This document shows, in pieces, positions 17,593-26,908 of a stretch of 64,000 bases of DNA. The position numbers and the translations under genes were made by a program. The number at the start of each line of letters is the position of its first letter. The stretch's first letter is position 1. This stretch comes from UBA8389 sp035719105. Lineage in GTDB: Bacteria > Bacteroidota > Bacteroidia > Bacteroidales > UBA1402. The stretch spans positions 186,001 through 250,000 of the forward strand of contig DASTGN010000004.1 of assembly GCA_035719105.1 (NCBI GenBank). Direction: 5' to 3'. The notes below the pieces were generated by a model. The model had not been told where the DNA came from. It worked only from the letters and a program-made list of their open reading frames with translations, and made no database searches.

Positions 17593-19119
17593 ATGGGAAA
17601 TCAGAATGGAGGCCTTGTAAAGTCCACGCTGCTCATTACCTTTTGCTCCATTTTTGGTATTGTAATCAGCTTTGCATCACAATTGATAATTGCTTACTTT
17701 TTCGGTGCAAAATTTGAACGGGACTCTTATTTCGTTGCCAGTACGATTCCAACCTATCTTGCGGCCATCTTCACTGGTTCTGTTGGGATGGTTTTTTTGC
17801 CAAAAGTCGTAAAAATCCAGAATGACAGACCGAACGAATTGACCCGTTTTCTAAGCACGGTATTTTGGGGAATTACAATTTTTTCAACTTTAATTGGAAT
17901 TTTATGTTTAATTTTTTCTGAAAACGTCCTTGGGTTTGTTGCAAATGGTTTTAATGAAGTACAAACGGTTTTCACCTCTAAAATCTTATTCATCATTCTT
18001 CCAGCGTTTGTATTTAACATTCTAAATAATTTGTTAAGCTCGCTATATCAAATTCAGAACCGATTCTTGTATCCTGCCTTTGCTCCAATTATCACATCTG
18101 TGGTCAGTTTATTATTTGTCGTATTATTGAGCAATATTATTGGAATCTTCGGTCTTGCATGGGGCTTTTTGGCAGGTTCTATACTATCGTTCATCTATCT
18201 GCTGCCCATCTTAAAAACATACAAGATTCAATTTCTCTTCCATTTCAAGGATCCTGAGTTTCTGATGTTTATCCGAACATTCTTACCATTGCTCATAACT
18301 GGCGTCGTTTTTCGTTCCACCAGCATTTTTGAGCGCTCCATTGCATCTGGCTTAGAAGAGGGCAGCATCTCGTTTCTTGGGTATACCAGTCAAATTCTAT
18401 TGATCATGGGAACCCTTACCGCGAATGGCATAGGCGTCAGTATTTACCCAACTATTTCAAAATTGTGGGCCGAGAACAAAAAGTCAGAATTCAATATTTT
18501 TTTCACCAAAATAATACGAATCTTATTATTGATTTCCGTTCCAATATCAATTGTAGTCATTTTTTATGGGGAAGATTTTGTCAAGATCGTATTTGAAAGG
18601 GGGGCATTCGACCATAAAGTGACACTTTCTGTAAGTCGGGCTCTTGCATGGTCGACAGGGGCATTCATTTTTCAGGGTCTCGGCACTGTAGTTTCAAAAA
18701 TCTTCTATATAACTTACAGAACCACTGCTATATCAATCATCGCAAGTATTGAACTATTGCTTTATATATCAATTGGATTTTTCCTATCTGAACATATTTC
18801 CTTCGTTGGTTTGTCCATCGCGTTGTCGGTTTCAAGCATGATGAACATCTTATTATCCATCGCATATATTCATAAGAGACTTATTCCGATGAATTTGGTA
18901 TCAATGGTTTATGATTTGTTCAAAATCCTACTTGCAAGCGGAGCAAGTCTTTTTATAGTTTATTTAACCTACAATCGTTTTGCGGACTCTGCGAATTTCG
19001 CATTTTTGATTGTAAGTTTACTTTTGGGAGGAGTCTCTTTCTATTTTGTCGGAATTCTACTTAAAATTGAAGAAATGCTCTTTCTTAAATCCAAATTATC
19101 AAAATTACTAAATCACTAA
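17593..19119 (+). CDS. MurJ/MviN-superfamily lipid-linked oligosaccharide flippase (Wzx role)
   Basis: A 508-residue polytopic membrane protein with about 12-14 helices. It should flip undecaprenyl-linked repeat units to the periplasm. It resembles the MurJ (MviN) branch of the MOP superfamily: RDSYFVASTIPTYLAAIFTGS near the start, FLPKVVKIQND, QIQNRFLYPAFAPI, and ERGAFD in a late loop, as in lipid II flippases. In this cluster it is the only Wzx candidate. I start at the ATG at 17593 (MGNQNGGLVKSTLL), 10 nt after the gmd stop. A longer in-frame start at 17491 would lie deep inside gmd. Confidence 0.85.
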   Translation: MGNQNGGLVKSTLLITFCSIFGIVISFASQLIIAYFFGAKFERDSYFVASTIPTYLAAIFTGSVGMVFLPKVVKIQNDRPNELTRFLSTVFWGITIFSTLIGILCLIFSENVLGFVANGFNEVQTVFTSKILFIILPAFVFNILNNLLSSLYQIQNRFLYPAFAPIITSVVSLLFVVLLSNIIGIFGLAWGFLAGSILSFIYLLPILKTYKIQFLFHFKDPEFLMFIRTFLPLLITGVVFRSTSIFERSIASGLEEGSISFLGYTSQILLIMGTLTANGIGVSIYPTISKLWAENKKSEFNIFFTKIIRILLLISVPISIVVIFYGEDFVKIVFERGAFDHKVTLSVSRALAWSTGAFIFQGLGTVVSKIFYITYRTTAISIIASIELLLYISIGFFLSEHISFVGLSIALSVSSMMNILLSIAYIHKRLIPMNLVSMVYDLFKILLASGASLFIVYLTYNRFADSANFAFLIVSLLLGGVSFYFVGILLKIEEMLFLKSKLSKLLNH

Positions 19120-19129
19120 AAGAACCATT

Positions 19130-19558
19130 ATGTTGGAAGAAATCAAATATAACGATGAAATTTTGGCCATTATAGTACGTAATGATTTTTCGAAAGATGG
19201 CGTCGCTTTTTTTACACCAAGCGATTTCTCCCAACAATTAGCTTACATGAAGCATCCTAAAGGTAAAATTATACATCCACATGTGCATAACCCAGTGGAA
19301 AGAGTAGTACATTACACCAAGGAAGTGCTTTTCATCAAAAGAGGGAAATTACGAGTCGACTTTTATGATGATAGTCAGAATTATCTAGAAAGCAGGATTT
19401 TGAGTGGTGGTGATGTTATACTACTTTCTACCGGAGGGCATGGTTTTTTAGCAATGGAAAATCTGGAAATGATTGAAGTAAAGCAAGGTCCGTATGCAGG
19501 TGATCAGGATAAAATCCGGTTTGAGGGAGTGGAAGAGTCAAAAATAGTCATCAAATAA
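19130..19558 (+). CDS. Cupin-domain protein in the perosamine part of the locus
   Basis: A 142-residue single-domain cupin. Metal-ligand candidates lie in HPHVHNPVERVV (three His and a Glu in the first cupin motif, about residues 49-60), with GGDVILLSTGGHGF as the second motif (last His near 104). It lies 7 nt before the aminotransferase gene, so it probably acts on a nucleotide sugar or on the same intermediate. It lacks the obvious hallmarks of FdtA/QdtA 3,4-ketoisomerases and of RmlC epimerases, so I leave the reaction open. It could also be a sensor or storage-type cupin. Confidence 0.7.
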   Translation: MLEEIKYNDEILAIIVRNDFSKDGVAFFTPSDFSQQLAYMKHPKGKIIHPHVHNPVERVVHYTKEVLFIKRGKLRVDFYDDSQNYLESRILSGGDVILLSTGGHGFLAMENLEMIEVKQGPYAGDQDKIRFEGVEESKIVIK

Positions 19559-19564
19559 AATTAT

Positions 19565-20686
19565 ATGGAATTTGTACCTGTATGTGAACCGTATTTGAAC
19601 GGGAATGAAAAAGTATATGTGGATGATTGTTTGACAACAGGTTGGATTTCATCTGCAGGCAAATACGTCAAGGCTTTTGAAGAAAGCTTTGCCGAATATT
19701 GTGGTGTAAAGTACGCGGTGGGCGTTTGTAATGGAACCGTTGCATTGCATTTGGCTCTGGTAGCATTGGGTGTCAAAAAAGGCGACGAGGTTATACTCCC
19801 AAATTTCACGATGATTGCCTCAGCATTTGCCGTTTGTTACACAGGTGCAATACCAGTTTTTGTAGATGCAGAATCAAACAGTTGGAATATTGATGTAAAC
19901 CAAATTGAAGCGAAAATCACAGCTAAAACTAAAGTCATCATGCCTGTTTCCATTTATGGCCACCCCTGCGATATGGATGAAATTCAGGCACTTGCTGACA
20001 AATACCAGCTGAAAGTTCTCGAGGATGCCGCCGAATCTCACGGAGCAGTATACAAAGGGAAAAAGACAGGGAACTTGGCTGATATTACTACATTCAGCTT
20101 TTTTGCCAACAAAAATCTGACGACTGGCGAAGGGGGCATGGTTGTTACTAATGATGAAAACCTGTACAATCTTTGCCGCTACCATAAAAATATGTGTTTT
20201 CCGTTGGACGCTCCTAGAAACTATATGCACGATGAAATCGGTTTCAATTACCGCATCTCGAATATTCACTCAGCTATCGGTCTAGCGCAGGTTGAAAAAG
20301 CGGATGAGTACCGCGACATGAGAATTAGGAATGCAAGCCTATATGAAAAACTCCTTATGGACATTCCCGGAGTAATACTTCAAAAAACCAAAGAACATGT
20401 ACTTAATGTGCATTGGATGAACAGTCTGGTCATTGAACCGAAAATATATGGTCGAACTAGAGACGAACTGATTCGGGAATTAAAAAATAACAACATTGAC
20501 ACCCGATTGCTCTTTGTAGGCATGCACAAGCAACCTGCTCTTAAAAAATTCGGATGTGATTGCACAGGGAGTTATCCCATCTCAGAATGGTTGACAGAAA
20601 ATGGCTTTTACTTGCCTTCAGCAAGTAACCTGACTAATGAAACCATTACCGAAATTTGCCGAATCATAAAAGATTATCAAAACTAA
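19565..20686 (+). CDS. DegT/DnrJ/EryC1 aminotransferase, GDP-perosamine synthase-like
   Basis: A 373-residue PLP-dependent sugar aminotransferase. The strongest resemblance I recognise is to GDP-perosamine synthase (PerA/RfbE): VCEPYLNGNEKVYVDDCL at the start, NGTVALHLALVALG, YGHPCDMDEIQ, LEDAAESHGAVYKGKK and the Schiff-base region SFFANKNLTTGEGGM with Lys183. Asp154 should hold the pyridine nitrogen. It would transfer an amino group from glutamate to C4 of GDP-4-keto-6-deoxymannose, the product of Gmd from the same cluster. An alternative is another 4-aminosugar synthase. It is followed by a glycosyltransferase after 22 nt. Confidence 0.85.
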   Translation: MEFVPVCEPYLNGNEKVYVDDCLTTGWISSAGKYVKAFEESFAEYCGVKYAVGVCNGTVALHLALVALGVKKGDEVILPNFTMIASAFAVCYTGAIPVFVDAESNSWNIDVNQIEAKITAKTKVIMPVSIYGHPCDMDEIQALADKYQLKVLEDAAESHGAVYKGKKTGNLADITTFSFFANKNLTTGEGGMVVTNDENLYNLCRYHKNMCFPLDAPRNYMHDEIGFNYRISNIHSAIGLAQVEKADEYRDMRIRNASLYEKLLMDIPGVILQKTKEHVLNVHWMNSLVIEPKIYGRTRDELIRELKNNNIDTRLLFVGMHKQPALKKFGCDCTGSYPISEWLTENGFYLPSASNLTNETITEICRIIKDYQN

Positions 20687-20708
20687 TTTTCTCAATAATT
20701 ACTTATCA

Positions 20709-21785
20709 ATGCGGGTTCGATTAATCAGTTACGAAGATGTAAACGAATGGATTCTTGGCAAATTTGTACTAAGAATGCGGGAGGATTTGCTCAAAATGGG
20801 CATTGAAGCGGATATAGCCAAGGTCCCAGATCCTACAGCTGACATCAATCATCACGTCATCTACGAACAATTCGATGGAATCAAATCAAATCATGATACG
20901 TTGATGATCACTCACATAGACAGCATTGACAAGTTAAATCATCTAAAAGCAGTTATCAACAACGTCTCTTATGGTATCTGCATGTCAAAAGATACTATGC
21001 AGAAACTAATTGCACTTGGACTTCCCAAAGAGCATCTCTGTTATGTGGATCCTGCACAGGATGGTGATTTTATGCCTCGTAAAATTCAAGTTGGCTATAC
21101 TAGCCGTTGGTATGCAGACGGTCGTAAAAGGGAGTATTTACTAAGGGATTTGGCCTACCATTTGGACAACCAATTCTTTGCATTCAAGTTCATGGGAAGC
21201 GGTTGGGACAAGATAATCAATCTGTTTCGCGCAAAAGGTTTTGAAGTGGACTATATCCCAGAATTTGATTTGTCAAAATACAAAAAACTAATGTCCGAAA
21301 TCGATTATTACCTTTATACAGGTTTAGACGAAGGCCAGATGGGATTTGTAGACGCGTTAGCAGCCGGTTGCAAAACAATCGTCACACCGCAAGGTTACCA
21401 TTTAGATGTTAAGGACGGTATTACACACTCTTTCATTGACAGCAAAGATTTGCTCAAAATATTTGATGATATTCTTGAGGAAAAAGCAAAAAGGATTCGT
21501 TCGGTAAGCAACTGGACCTGGACGAACTATACGCTCAAACATTTGGAAATATGGAACCATATTCTTGGGAACGAGGTAAAATTGTTGGGAGGCATTTCCT
21601 ATATTGACGGCATTCACTCCATTTTGGATGCGGATGAAGAGCTTGATGTTTCTACTTACAATGTTCAGAGTCTTAGAAAGAAACTCTACCTACACGGTAT
21701 GAGACGAAAACTTTTTGTAAAGTTTAACTATTACTTCTCAAAAAACTTCCTCTACAATTTAAAACGAAAACTCTTTAAGCAATAG
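20709..21785 (+). CDS. Glycosyltransferase (GT4-like, divergent)
   Basis: A 358-residue GT-B fold-like protein. The N-terminal domain is short and unusual (RVRLISYEDVNEWILGKFVLRMRE). The C-terminal half has a recognisable donor-binding arrangement: VGYTSRWYADGRKRE, FKFMGSGWDKI, and YYLYTGLDEGQMGFVDALAAGCKTIVTP, with Glu at the positions of the GT4 E-x-E signature. The basic tail (LRKKLYLHGMRRKL and following) could touch the membrane. Substrates are unknown. The gene ends in TAG immediately followed by the next gene's TTG. Confidence 0.7.
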   Translation: MRVRLISYEDVNEWILGKFVLRMREDLLKMGIEADIAKVPDPTADINHHVIYEQFDGIKSNHDTLMITHIDSIDKLNHLKAVINNVSYGICMSKDTMQKLIALGLPKEHLCYVDPAQDGDFMPRKIQVGYTSRWYADGRKREYLLRDLAYHLDNQFFAFKFMGSGWDKIINLFRAKGFEVDYIPEFDLSKYKKLMSEIDYYLYTGLDEGQMGFVDALAAGCKTIVTPQGYHLDVKDGITHSFIDSKDLLKIFDDILEEKAKRIRSVSNWTWTNYTLKHLEIWNHILGNEVKLLGGISYIDGIHSILDADEELDVSTYNVQSLRKKLYLHGMRRKLFVKFNYYFSKNFLYNLKRKLFKQ

Positions 21786-22805
21786 TTGAACGTGGAAAGA
21801 CCGATTATTTCAGTTGTAATGAGTATTTACAACGAGCCAGAAAAATGGCTGAAGAATTCCATTGAATCTATATTAAATCAGACATTTTCTAATATCGAGT
21901 TTATCATCGTCAATGATAATCCGGGAAGGGAGCTTAATGGTTTGATAGTAAGAGGCTTTATGGAAGTCGATTCACGTATTCGACTGATTGAAAATACAGA
22001 TAATCTTGGATTAACCCGTTCCCTCAACATTGCATTTAAGGAAGCTCATGGCACATACATTGCAAGAATGGATGCTGATGACATTTCACTCACAGAACGC
22101 TTGGAAACACAATACCAATTTATGGAAGCAAATCCAGAAATCGGCGTTTGTGGGTGCTGGGCTCAATTTTTCGGAAATATTCATATATTTTCTCAAAAAG
22201 TATATAAAGTACCGCTATCACCAAGTCAAATTCAAACTGCACTACCATTTTACAATCCCCTTATCCATTCGACGTCCTTTTTTAGGAAATCGGTCATCGA
22301 ACCTTTTGAGCAATTATATGATGAAAAGTATATTAATGCTCAAGATTATATGCTTTGGGAAAAGTTGCTAAATTGCAATATTGTTTTAGCTAACTTAGAA
22401 AACATCTTACTCCGTTATAGGGTTTCTAAAAGTCAGATCAGTTCTACTATGAAGCAGCGTCAGAACGCAGTAGCTAGTACTATCCGTTTAAGAGTACTTG
22501 AAAAATTAGGTCTTTATTTTTCGGAAGATGAAAAATCATTGATGATCAGCCTAACCAATAGGGAACCCTTAATCCAAGAATCACAACTAAATGACGCCGA
22601 AGAATTGTTGATAAAAACCAAAACCTTTTTAAAAGAAACGGATCCGTCAAACGCCTTTTTAGTTGATCAATTAATATATTCAGAATGGTTATATTGCTTT
22701 TTGAATTTTGCTTTTAAAAGAAAAAATGCGATTCGATTTTTCAACTCAACACTGTTTCAGTTCCGTTTTCTGAGCATGAAGAGTCTTGTAAAGATTTTGA
22801 TTTAA
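21786..22805 (+). CDS. Glycosyltransferase family 2 protein
   Basis: A 339-residue GT-A transferase. ISVVMSIYNEPEKWLKNSIESIL is the classical GT2 start (given here only as the opening motif), followed by FIIVNDNPG, TRSLNIAF and the DxD metal motif in ARMDADDIS. The in-frame start is not ATG: TTG at 21786 follows the previous stop directly, and a GTG at 21792 (VERPIISVV) is the alternative. The first ATG lies inside the first beta strand and is too late. Translation is therefore likely coupled to the upstream gene. Confidence 0.82.
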   Translation: MNVERPIISVVMSIYNEPEKWLKNSIESILNQTFSNIEFIIVNDNPGRELNGLIVRGFMEVDSRIRLIENTDNLGLTRSLNIAFKEAHGTYIARMDADDISLTERLETQYQFMEANPEIGVCGCWAQFFGNIHIFSQKVYKVPLSPSQIQTALPFYNPLIHSTSFFRKSVIEPFEQLYDEKYINAQDYMLWEKLLNCNIVLANLENILLRYRVSKSQISSTMKQRQNAVASTIRLRVLEKLGLYFSEDEKSLMISLTNREPLIQESQLNDAEELLIKTKTFLKETDPSNAFLVDQLIYSEWLYCFLNFAFKRKNAIRFFNSTLFQFRFLSMKSLVKILI

Positions 22806-22816
22806 TATTCGTTTAG

Positions 22817-24223
22817 ATGGAATTCAATAACACCAAATTGCCTACTGAAAAGGTGGATGGGGAACAAAAGCAACTCTACCGTTTGCTGTTCCTTGGATTA
22901 CTTACCTTAACGTCATTAGTCTTGTATTTATTTCGACCAATGGAAGTATCCATGGCATACAGCTATTGCTGTTTTGCAATTTTTCTATTTTCCACTTTTA
23001 TCTATTATGGCTACAAAAAAAAGACGAACTATTTTGATTTTGACACCCTGTTCATTTTACTTTATGCTGTCATCGGTTTTGCATACTCTGTCTTCATTTA
23101 TGATGAAAACGAACCCTACAGCATAGCATTTAGCTTATCTTTCGATACCAAATTCATTCCTACCGGATCGATTCTTTTTGCTCTTGGCATTCAATTTTAT
23201 TATTGGGGTTCCATTGCAATACGTGAGAACAAATTGAAAGAAAAGGCGTTGAATCTTCCAAAAATTGAACCGATTAATAATACAGCACTTTCTATCATTG
23301 TTATTTTACTATGTATTGCATTTATCTTATCTGGTGGGGTCCAGTTTTACCGGTCAATTTATTTTTATAAAAATACGGCCCCTGAAACTGGATTGATACT
23401 TCAAATCATGTCACTTCTTCATTCCTTTGCCGTTACGGCCATTGCAACGGAGTTTTTCAATAAACTGATCGATAAGGGACATCGAATCAGTCCTGTTCTG
23501 ATCATTTCAATCAGCATTGTCATTTTGCTGATGTTGTATGCCGGAAACAGAACATTTTCTTCCCAGTTGGCGTTGCCCATCATTGGACTGTATACGATGT
23601 TTTTCAAAGATATCGGAAAATTAAAATTTTTTATTTTCGTATTGATTGCAACTGTTTTAATGTGGTTGATTCAGTTCACTCGTGTTGGAGTAGAAGTTGA
23701 ATCCATCCAAAAAGGTACTGAATTGATTCGCGATTTTACAATCCCGACAAGAAGTACATATTCCTGCATGGAATACATAGAGCAATACGGCCATACTTGG
23801 GGCAGGAATATGACGGGTGGGCTCATAGGGGTGGTCCCTTCGCTTGAACGGGTTTTGGTGACAGTCTTTGGAGTTAGCCCAAGGTCACTCGGTTCAGCAG
23901 AGGTGTTAACCGATTTCACACTTGGCCCAGATCCCTATGTAGGTCTGGGGACTAACATCATTGCAGATCTGTTTCTTTCATTCGACGTTTTCGGTGTTAT
24001 CCTTTTTATGTTTTTACTGGGTTATTTTATCAATAAAAGCCAAGCTGAAGCCAAGAAGTTAAACTACTATTATATGATTATATATGCTTCTTTGATGTCC
24101 TATTCAGTATTTCTAGTTAGAACAACATATACCCATCCAGCAAAACTAATTGTTTGGTGTTTAATCATAGGAGTCCTAAATAAATCAATATCTCAAAAAC
24201 TATTCCATAAAACCGAATGCTAA
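22817..24223 (+). CDS. Oligosaccharide repeat-unit polymerase (Wzy-like)
   Basis: A 468-residue polytopic membrane protein with roughly 11-12 hydrophobic helices and a long periplasmic loop between about residues 290 and 380 (FTRVGVEVESIQKG to SLGSAEVLTDFTLGPDPYVGLGTN). This layout, with Arg residues in the loop, is typical of O-antigen/capsule polymerases, whose primary sequences are poorly conserved. It lies among glycosyltransferases, a flippase and a Wzz protein, which makes the polymerase role likely. The last 7 nt overlap the next glycosyltransferase. Confidence 0.75.
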   Translation: MEFNNTKLPTEKVDGEQKQLYRLLFLGLLTLTSLVLYLFRPMEVSMAYSYCCFAIFLFSTFIYYGYKKKTNYFDFDTLFILLYAVIGFAYSVFIYDENEPYSIAFSLSFDTKFIPTGSILFALGIQFYYWGSIAIRENKLKEKALNLPKIEPINNTALSIIVILLCIAFILSGGVQFYRSIYFYKNTAPETGLILQIMSLLHSFAVTAIATEFFNKLIDKGHRISPVLIISISIVILLMLYAGNRTFSSQLALPIIGLYTMFFKDIGKLKFFIFVLIATVLMWLIQFTRVGVEVESIQKGTELIRDFTIPTRSTYSCMEYIEQYGHTWGRNMTGGLIGVVPSLERVLVTVFGVSPRSLGSAEVLTDFTLGPDPYVGLGTNIIADLFLSFDVFGVILFMFLLGYFINKSQAEAKKLNYYYMIIYASLMSYSVFLVRTTYTHPAKLIVWCLIIGVLNKSISQKLFHKTEC

Positions 24224-25278
24224 GAATTGCTTTTTTTACACCTGGGCTTAAGATAGGCGGTATTGAACGTGTTTTCATCACCTATGCTGAGGCATTTATA
24301 CAGCAAGGATATGAGGTCTCCTATGTGATTTGTAAAGACGATGGAACTTTCAATTCTGCTCTTCCGCCTGAATTAAAAGTTGTTTCATTGGGGAACAGGA
24401 AGCTTAGGCATTCCATCATTCCACTTTACCGCTATTTTAAAAAAAGCTCTATTGACTACTTCATAACAGGATCAGATATTCCGAATGCTTTGAGTATAAT
24501 ACTTTGCAAGTTATCAAGATCCAAAACAAAAGTCATAATTTCGCATCATAATTACTTCAACATAGAACAACATCACTTACTGTCCTCGCTGATTATTCGT
24601 CTGTTTTATAACAAGGCTCATAGCATCATTTCGGTATCGAAAGGCATTACTGAGATGCTTTTGACGAGGCATGTAAATCGTTCAAAATTAAAAACTATCT
24701 ACAACCCCATTAACATTGATCAATTAAAAAAGGCGGCTGGTGAAAATCTTGATTTTCAACTTCCCGAAAAGTTCCTATTGTTTCTAGGACGATTGGGTGA
24801 AGTTAAAAATTTGCCTTTCCTAATTGATTCATTCCATTTAGCGCATCTAAAGGACACTGACCTTCATTTGGTGATTTTGGGTGAAGGACCGATGATAAGT
24901 CTTCTTAAGCAAAAAACGGAAAATCTGAGTCTGAACAGTAGAATCCATTTTTTAGAATCCATGTCGAATCCGTTCCCAGTGTTGAAAATGGCTTCTGCAG
25001 TTATCCTACCTTCTTTTTCTGAAGCACTTCCAACAGTCATTCTTGAAAGCCTTGCTATGGGTAAAACCATCGTCGCAACGCCTACTCAAGGTGCGCTTGA
25101 CCTGTTAGAGTATGGTAAATTCGGATACTTATCTAAATCGTTTGTTGATATAGTTGAATTTGCAACTTTGATAGAAAAAGGGGTTAAGGAACCTTTCTCT
25201 ATGAGCATGTTGGAATTGAAAGCAGAACAATACGATATTGCACGAAAGACCCGCGAGTTAGAAGCTTTGTTTACATAA
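24217..25278 (+). CDS. Glycosyltransferase family 4 protein
   Basis: A 353-residue GT-B retaining transferase. The N-terminal motif FFTPGLKIGGIERVF is the Gly-rich loop of the acceptor domain. FLLFLGRLGEVKNLPFLIDSF opens the donor domain, and LPSFSEALPTVILESLAMGKTIVAT carries the E-x7-E catalytic/donor-binding glutamates. Donor and linkage cannot be assigned. It is translationally coupled to the polymerase gene through a 7-nt overlap and is followed 39 nt later by a methyltransferase. Confidence 0.87.
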   Translation: MLRIAFFTPGLKIGGIERVFITYAEAFIQQGYEVSYVICKDDGTFNSALPPELKVVSLGNRKLRHSIIPLYRYFKKSSIDYFITGSDIPNALSIILCKLSRSKTKVIISHHNYFNIEQHHLLSSLIIRLFYNKAHSIISVSKGITEMLLTRHVNRSKLKTIYNPINIDQLKKAAGENLDFQLPEKFLLFLGRLGEVKNLPFLIDSFHLAHLKDTDLHLVILGEGPMISLLKQKTENLSLNSRIHFLESMSNPFPVLKMASAVILPSFSEALPTVILESLAMGKTIVATPTQGALDLLEYGKFGYLSKSFVDIVEFATLIEKGVKEPFSMSMLELKAEQYDIARKTRELEALFT

Positions 25279-25317
25279 AATATCACTTGACCTTGTTTGA
25301 AACCTTAAACACGCATA

Positions 25318-26064
25318 ATGGAAACAAATTTCAATTATTATAGTAAATATTACGATTTACTATATTCTACCAAAAATTATAACGAAGAAGCGAAATACAT
25401 TTCAGAATGTATAAATAAGTATCATCCCGATGCTAAAAAAATTCTTGAATTCGGCTCAGGGACTGGCATTCATGGATTAATTCTTAAGAAAATGGGGTAT
25501 GATATTTATGGTATTGAGCGAAGCCGACAAATGGTCGACAAAGCCATACTAAATGGATATCCATGTATGCAGGCCGACATTAAAGATTTTAAATCAGAAA
25601 ACCAATTTGATGTAGTTGTAGCTTTATTTCATGTGATTAGTTACTTAAACGATAATGAATCACTAGTAGCGACATTTAAAAATGCTTCAAAATGTCTAAA
25701 ACTAGAGGGTCTATTTATATTCGACGTTTGGTATTCACCTGCAGTATATTTTTTAAAGCCTGAAACGCGAATAAAGAAAGTGGAAAATGAGGAAATCAGT
25801 GTCATTCGTTTTGCTGAACCCGAAATTCATATTAACTCAAATGTTGTAGATGTAAATTACTCCATACTTGTTAAAGATAAGACCACTTTAAATTGGCTTG
25901 AGTTTGAGGAAAAACATCCAATGCGTCATTTCTCAATACCTGAAATTGAGCTAATAGCAAAGTTCACTGGTTTTGCATTAATTAAAGCCGAAGAATTTAT
26001 GTCAGGGAAACAGCCTTCTGAAAACACTTGGGGTGTTAATTTCATACTAAAAAAAACTAAATAG
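25318..26064 (+). CDS. Class I SAM-dependent methyltransferase
   Basis: A 248-residue methyltransferase with the SAM motif I KKILEFGSGTGIHGLIL (about residues 39-55), motif II YGIERSRQMVDKA with its acidic residue, and LFHVISYLND at motif IV. It is the last gene of the polysaccharide cluster on the same strand. It may methylate a sugar in the repeat unit or cap the chain, as terminal methylation does in some O antigens. The codon usage and base composition are strongly AT-rich, like the genes before it and unlike the DUF5020 gene after it. Confidence 0.75.
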   Translation: METNFNYYSKYYDLLYSTKNYNEEAKYISECINKYHPDAKKILEFGSGTGIHGLILKKMGYDIYGIERSRQMVDKAILNGYPCMQADIKDFKSENQFDVVVALFHVISYLNDNESLVATFKNASKCLKLEGLFIFDVWYSPAVYFLKPETRIKKVENEEISVIRFAEPEIHINSNVVDVNYSILVKDKTTLNWLEFEEKHPMRHFSIPEIELIAKFTGFALIKAEEFMSGKQPSENTWGVNFILKKTK

Positions 26065-26218
26065 TCTTGAATAACGTTGTTACGCTATTGAAATGTTCTG
26101 TAGCCAACACCCTTTTTAACTTTTTCAAATTCCCAATTATTAACTTTTTTTTGTTTATTTTGCATCTCAAAGCCTGCTTTAGGCATATTAATACTAACCC
26201 AAAAACCACGACTGTTTT

Positions 26219-26896
26219 ATGAAAAAACTCTTGACTGGCTTATTACTGTTTGCTGCCGTTGGCTCGCAGGCCCAAACCAACCTTCAGGTTCATTATGACT
26301 TTGGTCAGAACCGTAAGTATGTTACTACAACCCTGGAAATGTTTAAGCCCGACAAGTGGGGGAATACGTTTTTCTTTGTTGATTACGACTTCAATTATGG
26401 AGCTGAAAAACACCCCAGCTTGTCTTACATGGAAATTGCCCGCTGCATCAACACTTGGGGAGGTCCTTTGAGCGCACATGTTGAGTATAATGGAGGTATT
26501 GGTGGTTTCCCAGGTGGATCCTATGCCATCAACAATGCTTGGTTGGGCGGCGTGGATTACTTCATGCACAATGCCGATTACTCCAAAACATTGAATTTGA
26601 AAGCCCTCTACAAACACATTGTAGGCAAACAAGAATCCGCTCAGTTCACCGCAGTTTGGGGTATGCATTTTTTGAATCGTAAAATCAGTTTCACCGGTTT
26701 TGCAGATATCTGGTTGGAAGACAATACCAATTTCGACCTTTCAAAAACAAGCTACACCTTTATCAGTGAACCCCAGTTGTGGTATAACATAAACAGCAAC
26801 CTTTCTGCAGGTAGCGAAGTAGAATTGTCCAGCAACTTTGCCGGAAATCATGGTTTCATGGTGAATCCCACCTTGGCTGTCAAGTGGAACTTCTAA
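26219..26896 (+). CDS. DUF5020 family outer-membrane protein
   Basis: A 225-residue secreted protein with signal peptide MKKLLTGLLLFAAVGSQAQ. Alternating hydrophobic/aromatic strands follow (NTFFFVDYDFNYG, LSAHVEYNGGIGG, FTGFADIWLED) and end in a Phe (LAVKWNF), typical of a small beta-barrel. I recognise it as DUF5020-like, a Bacteroidota family resembling nucleoside-specific Tsx channels. It is 12 nt upstream of a purine permease gene, so an outer-membrane nucleobase/nucleoside channel is the natural inference, but transport has not been shown from sequence. Confidence 0.75.
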   Translation: MKKLLTGLLLFAAVGSQAQTNLQVHYDFGQNRKYVTTTLEMFKPDKWGNTFFFVDYDFNYGAEKHPSLSYMEIARCINTWGGPLSAHVEYNGGIGGFPGGSYAINNAWLGGVDYFMHNADYSKTLNLKALYKHIVGKQESAQFTAVWGMHFLNRKISFTGFADIWLEDNTNFDLSKTSYTFISEPQLWYNINSNLSAGSEVELSSNFAGNHGFMVNPTLAVKWNF

Positions 26897-26908
26897 TACG
26901 ACAGAACC

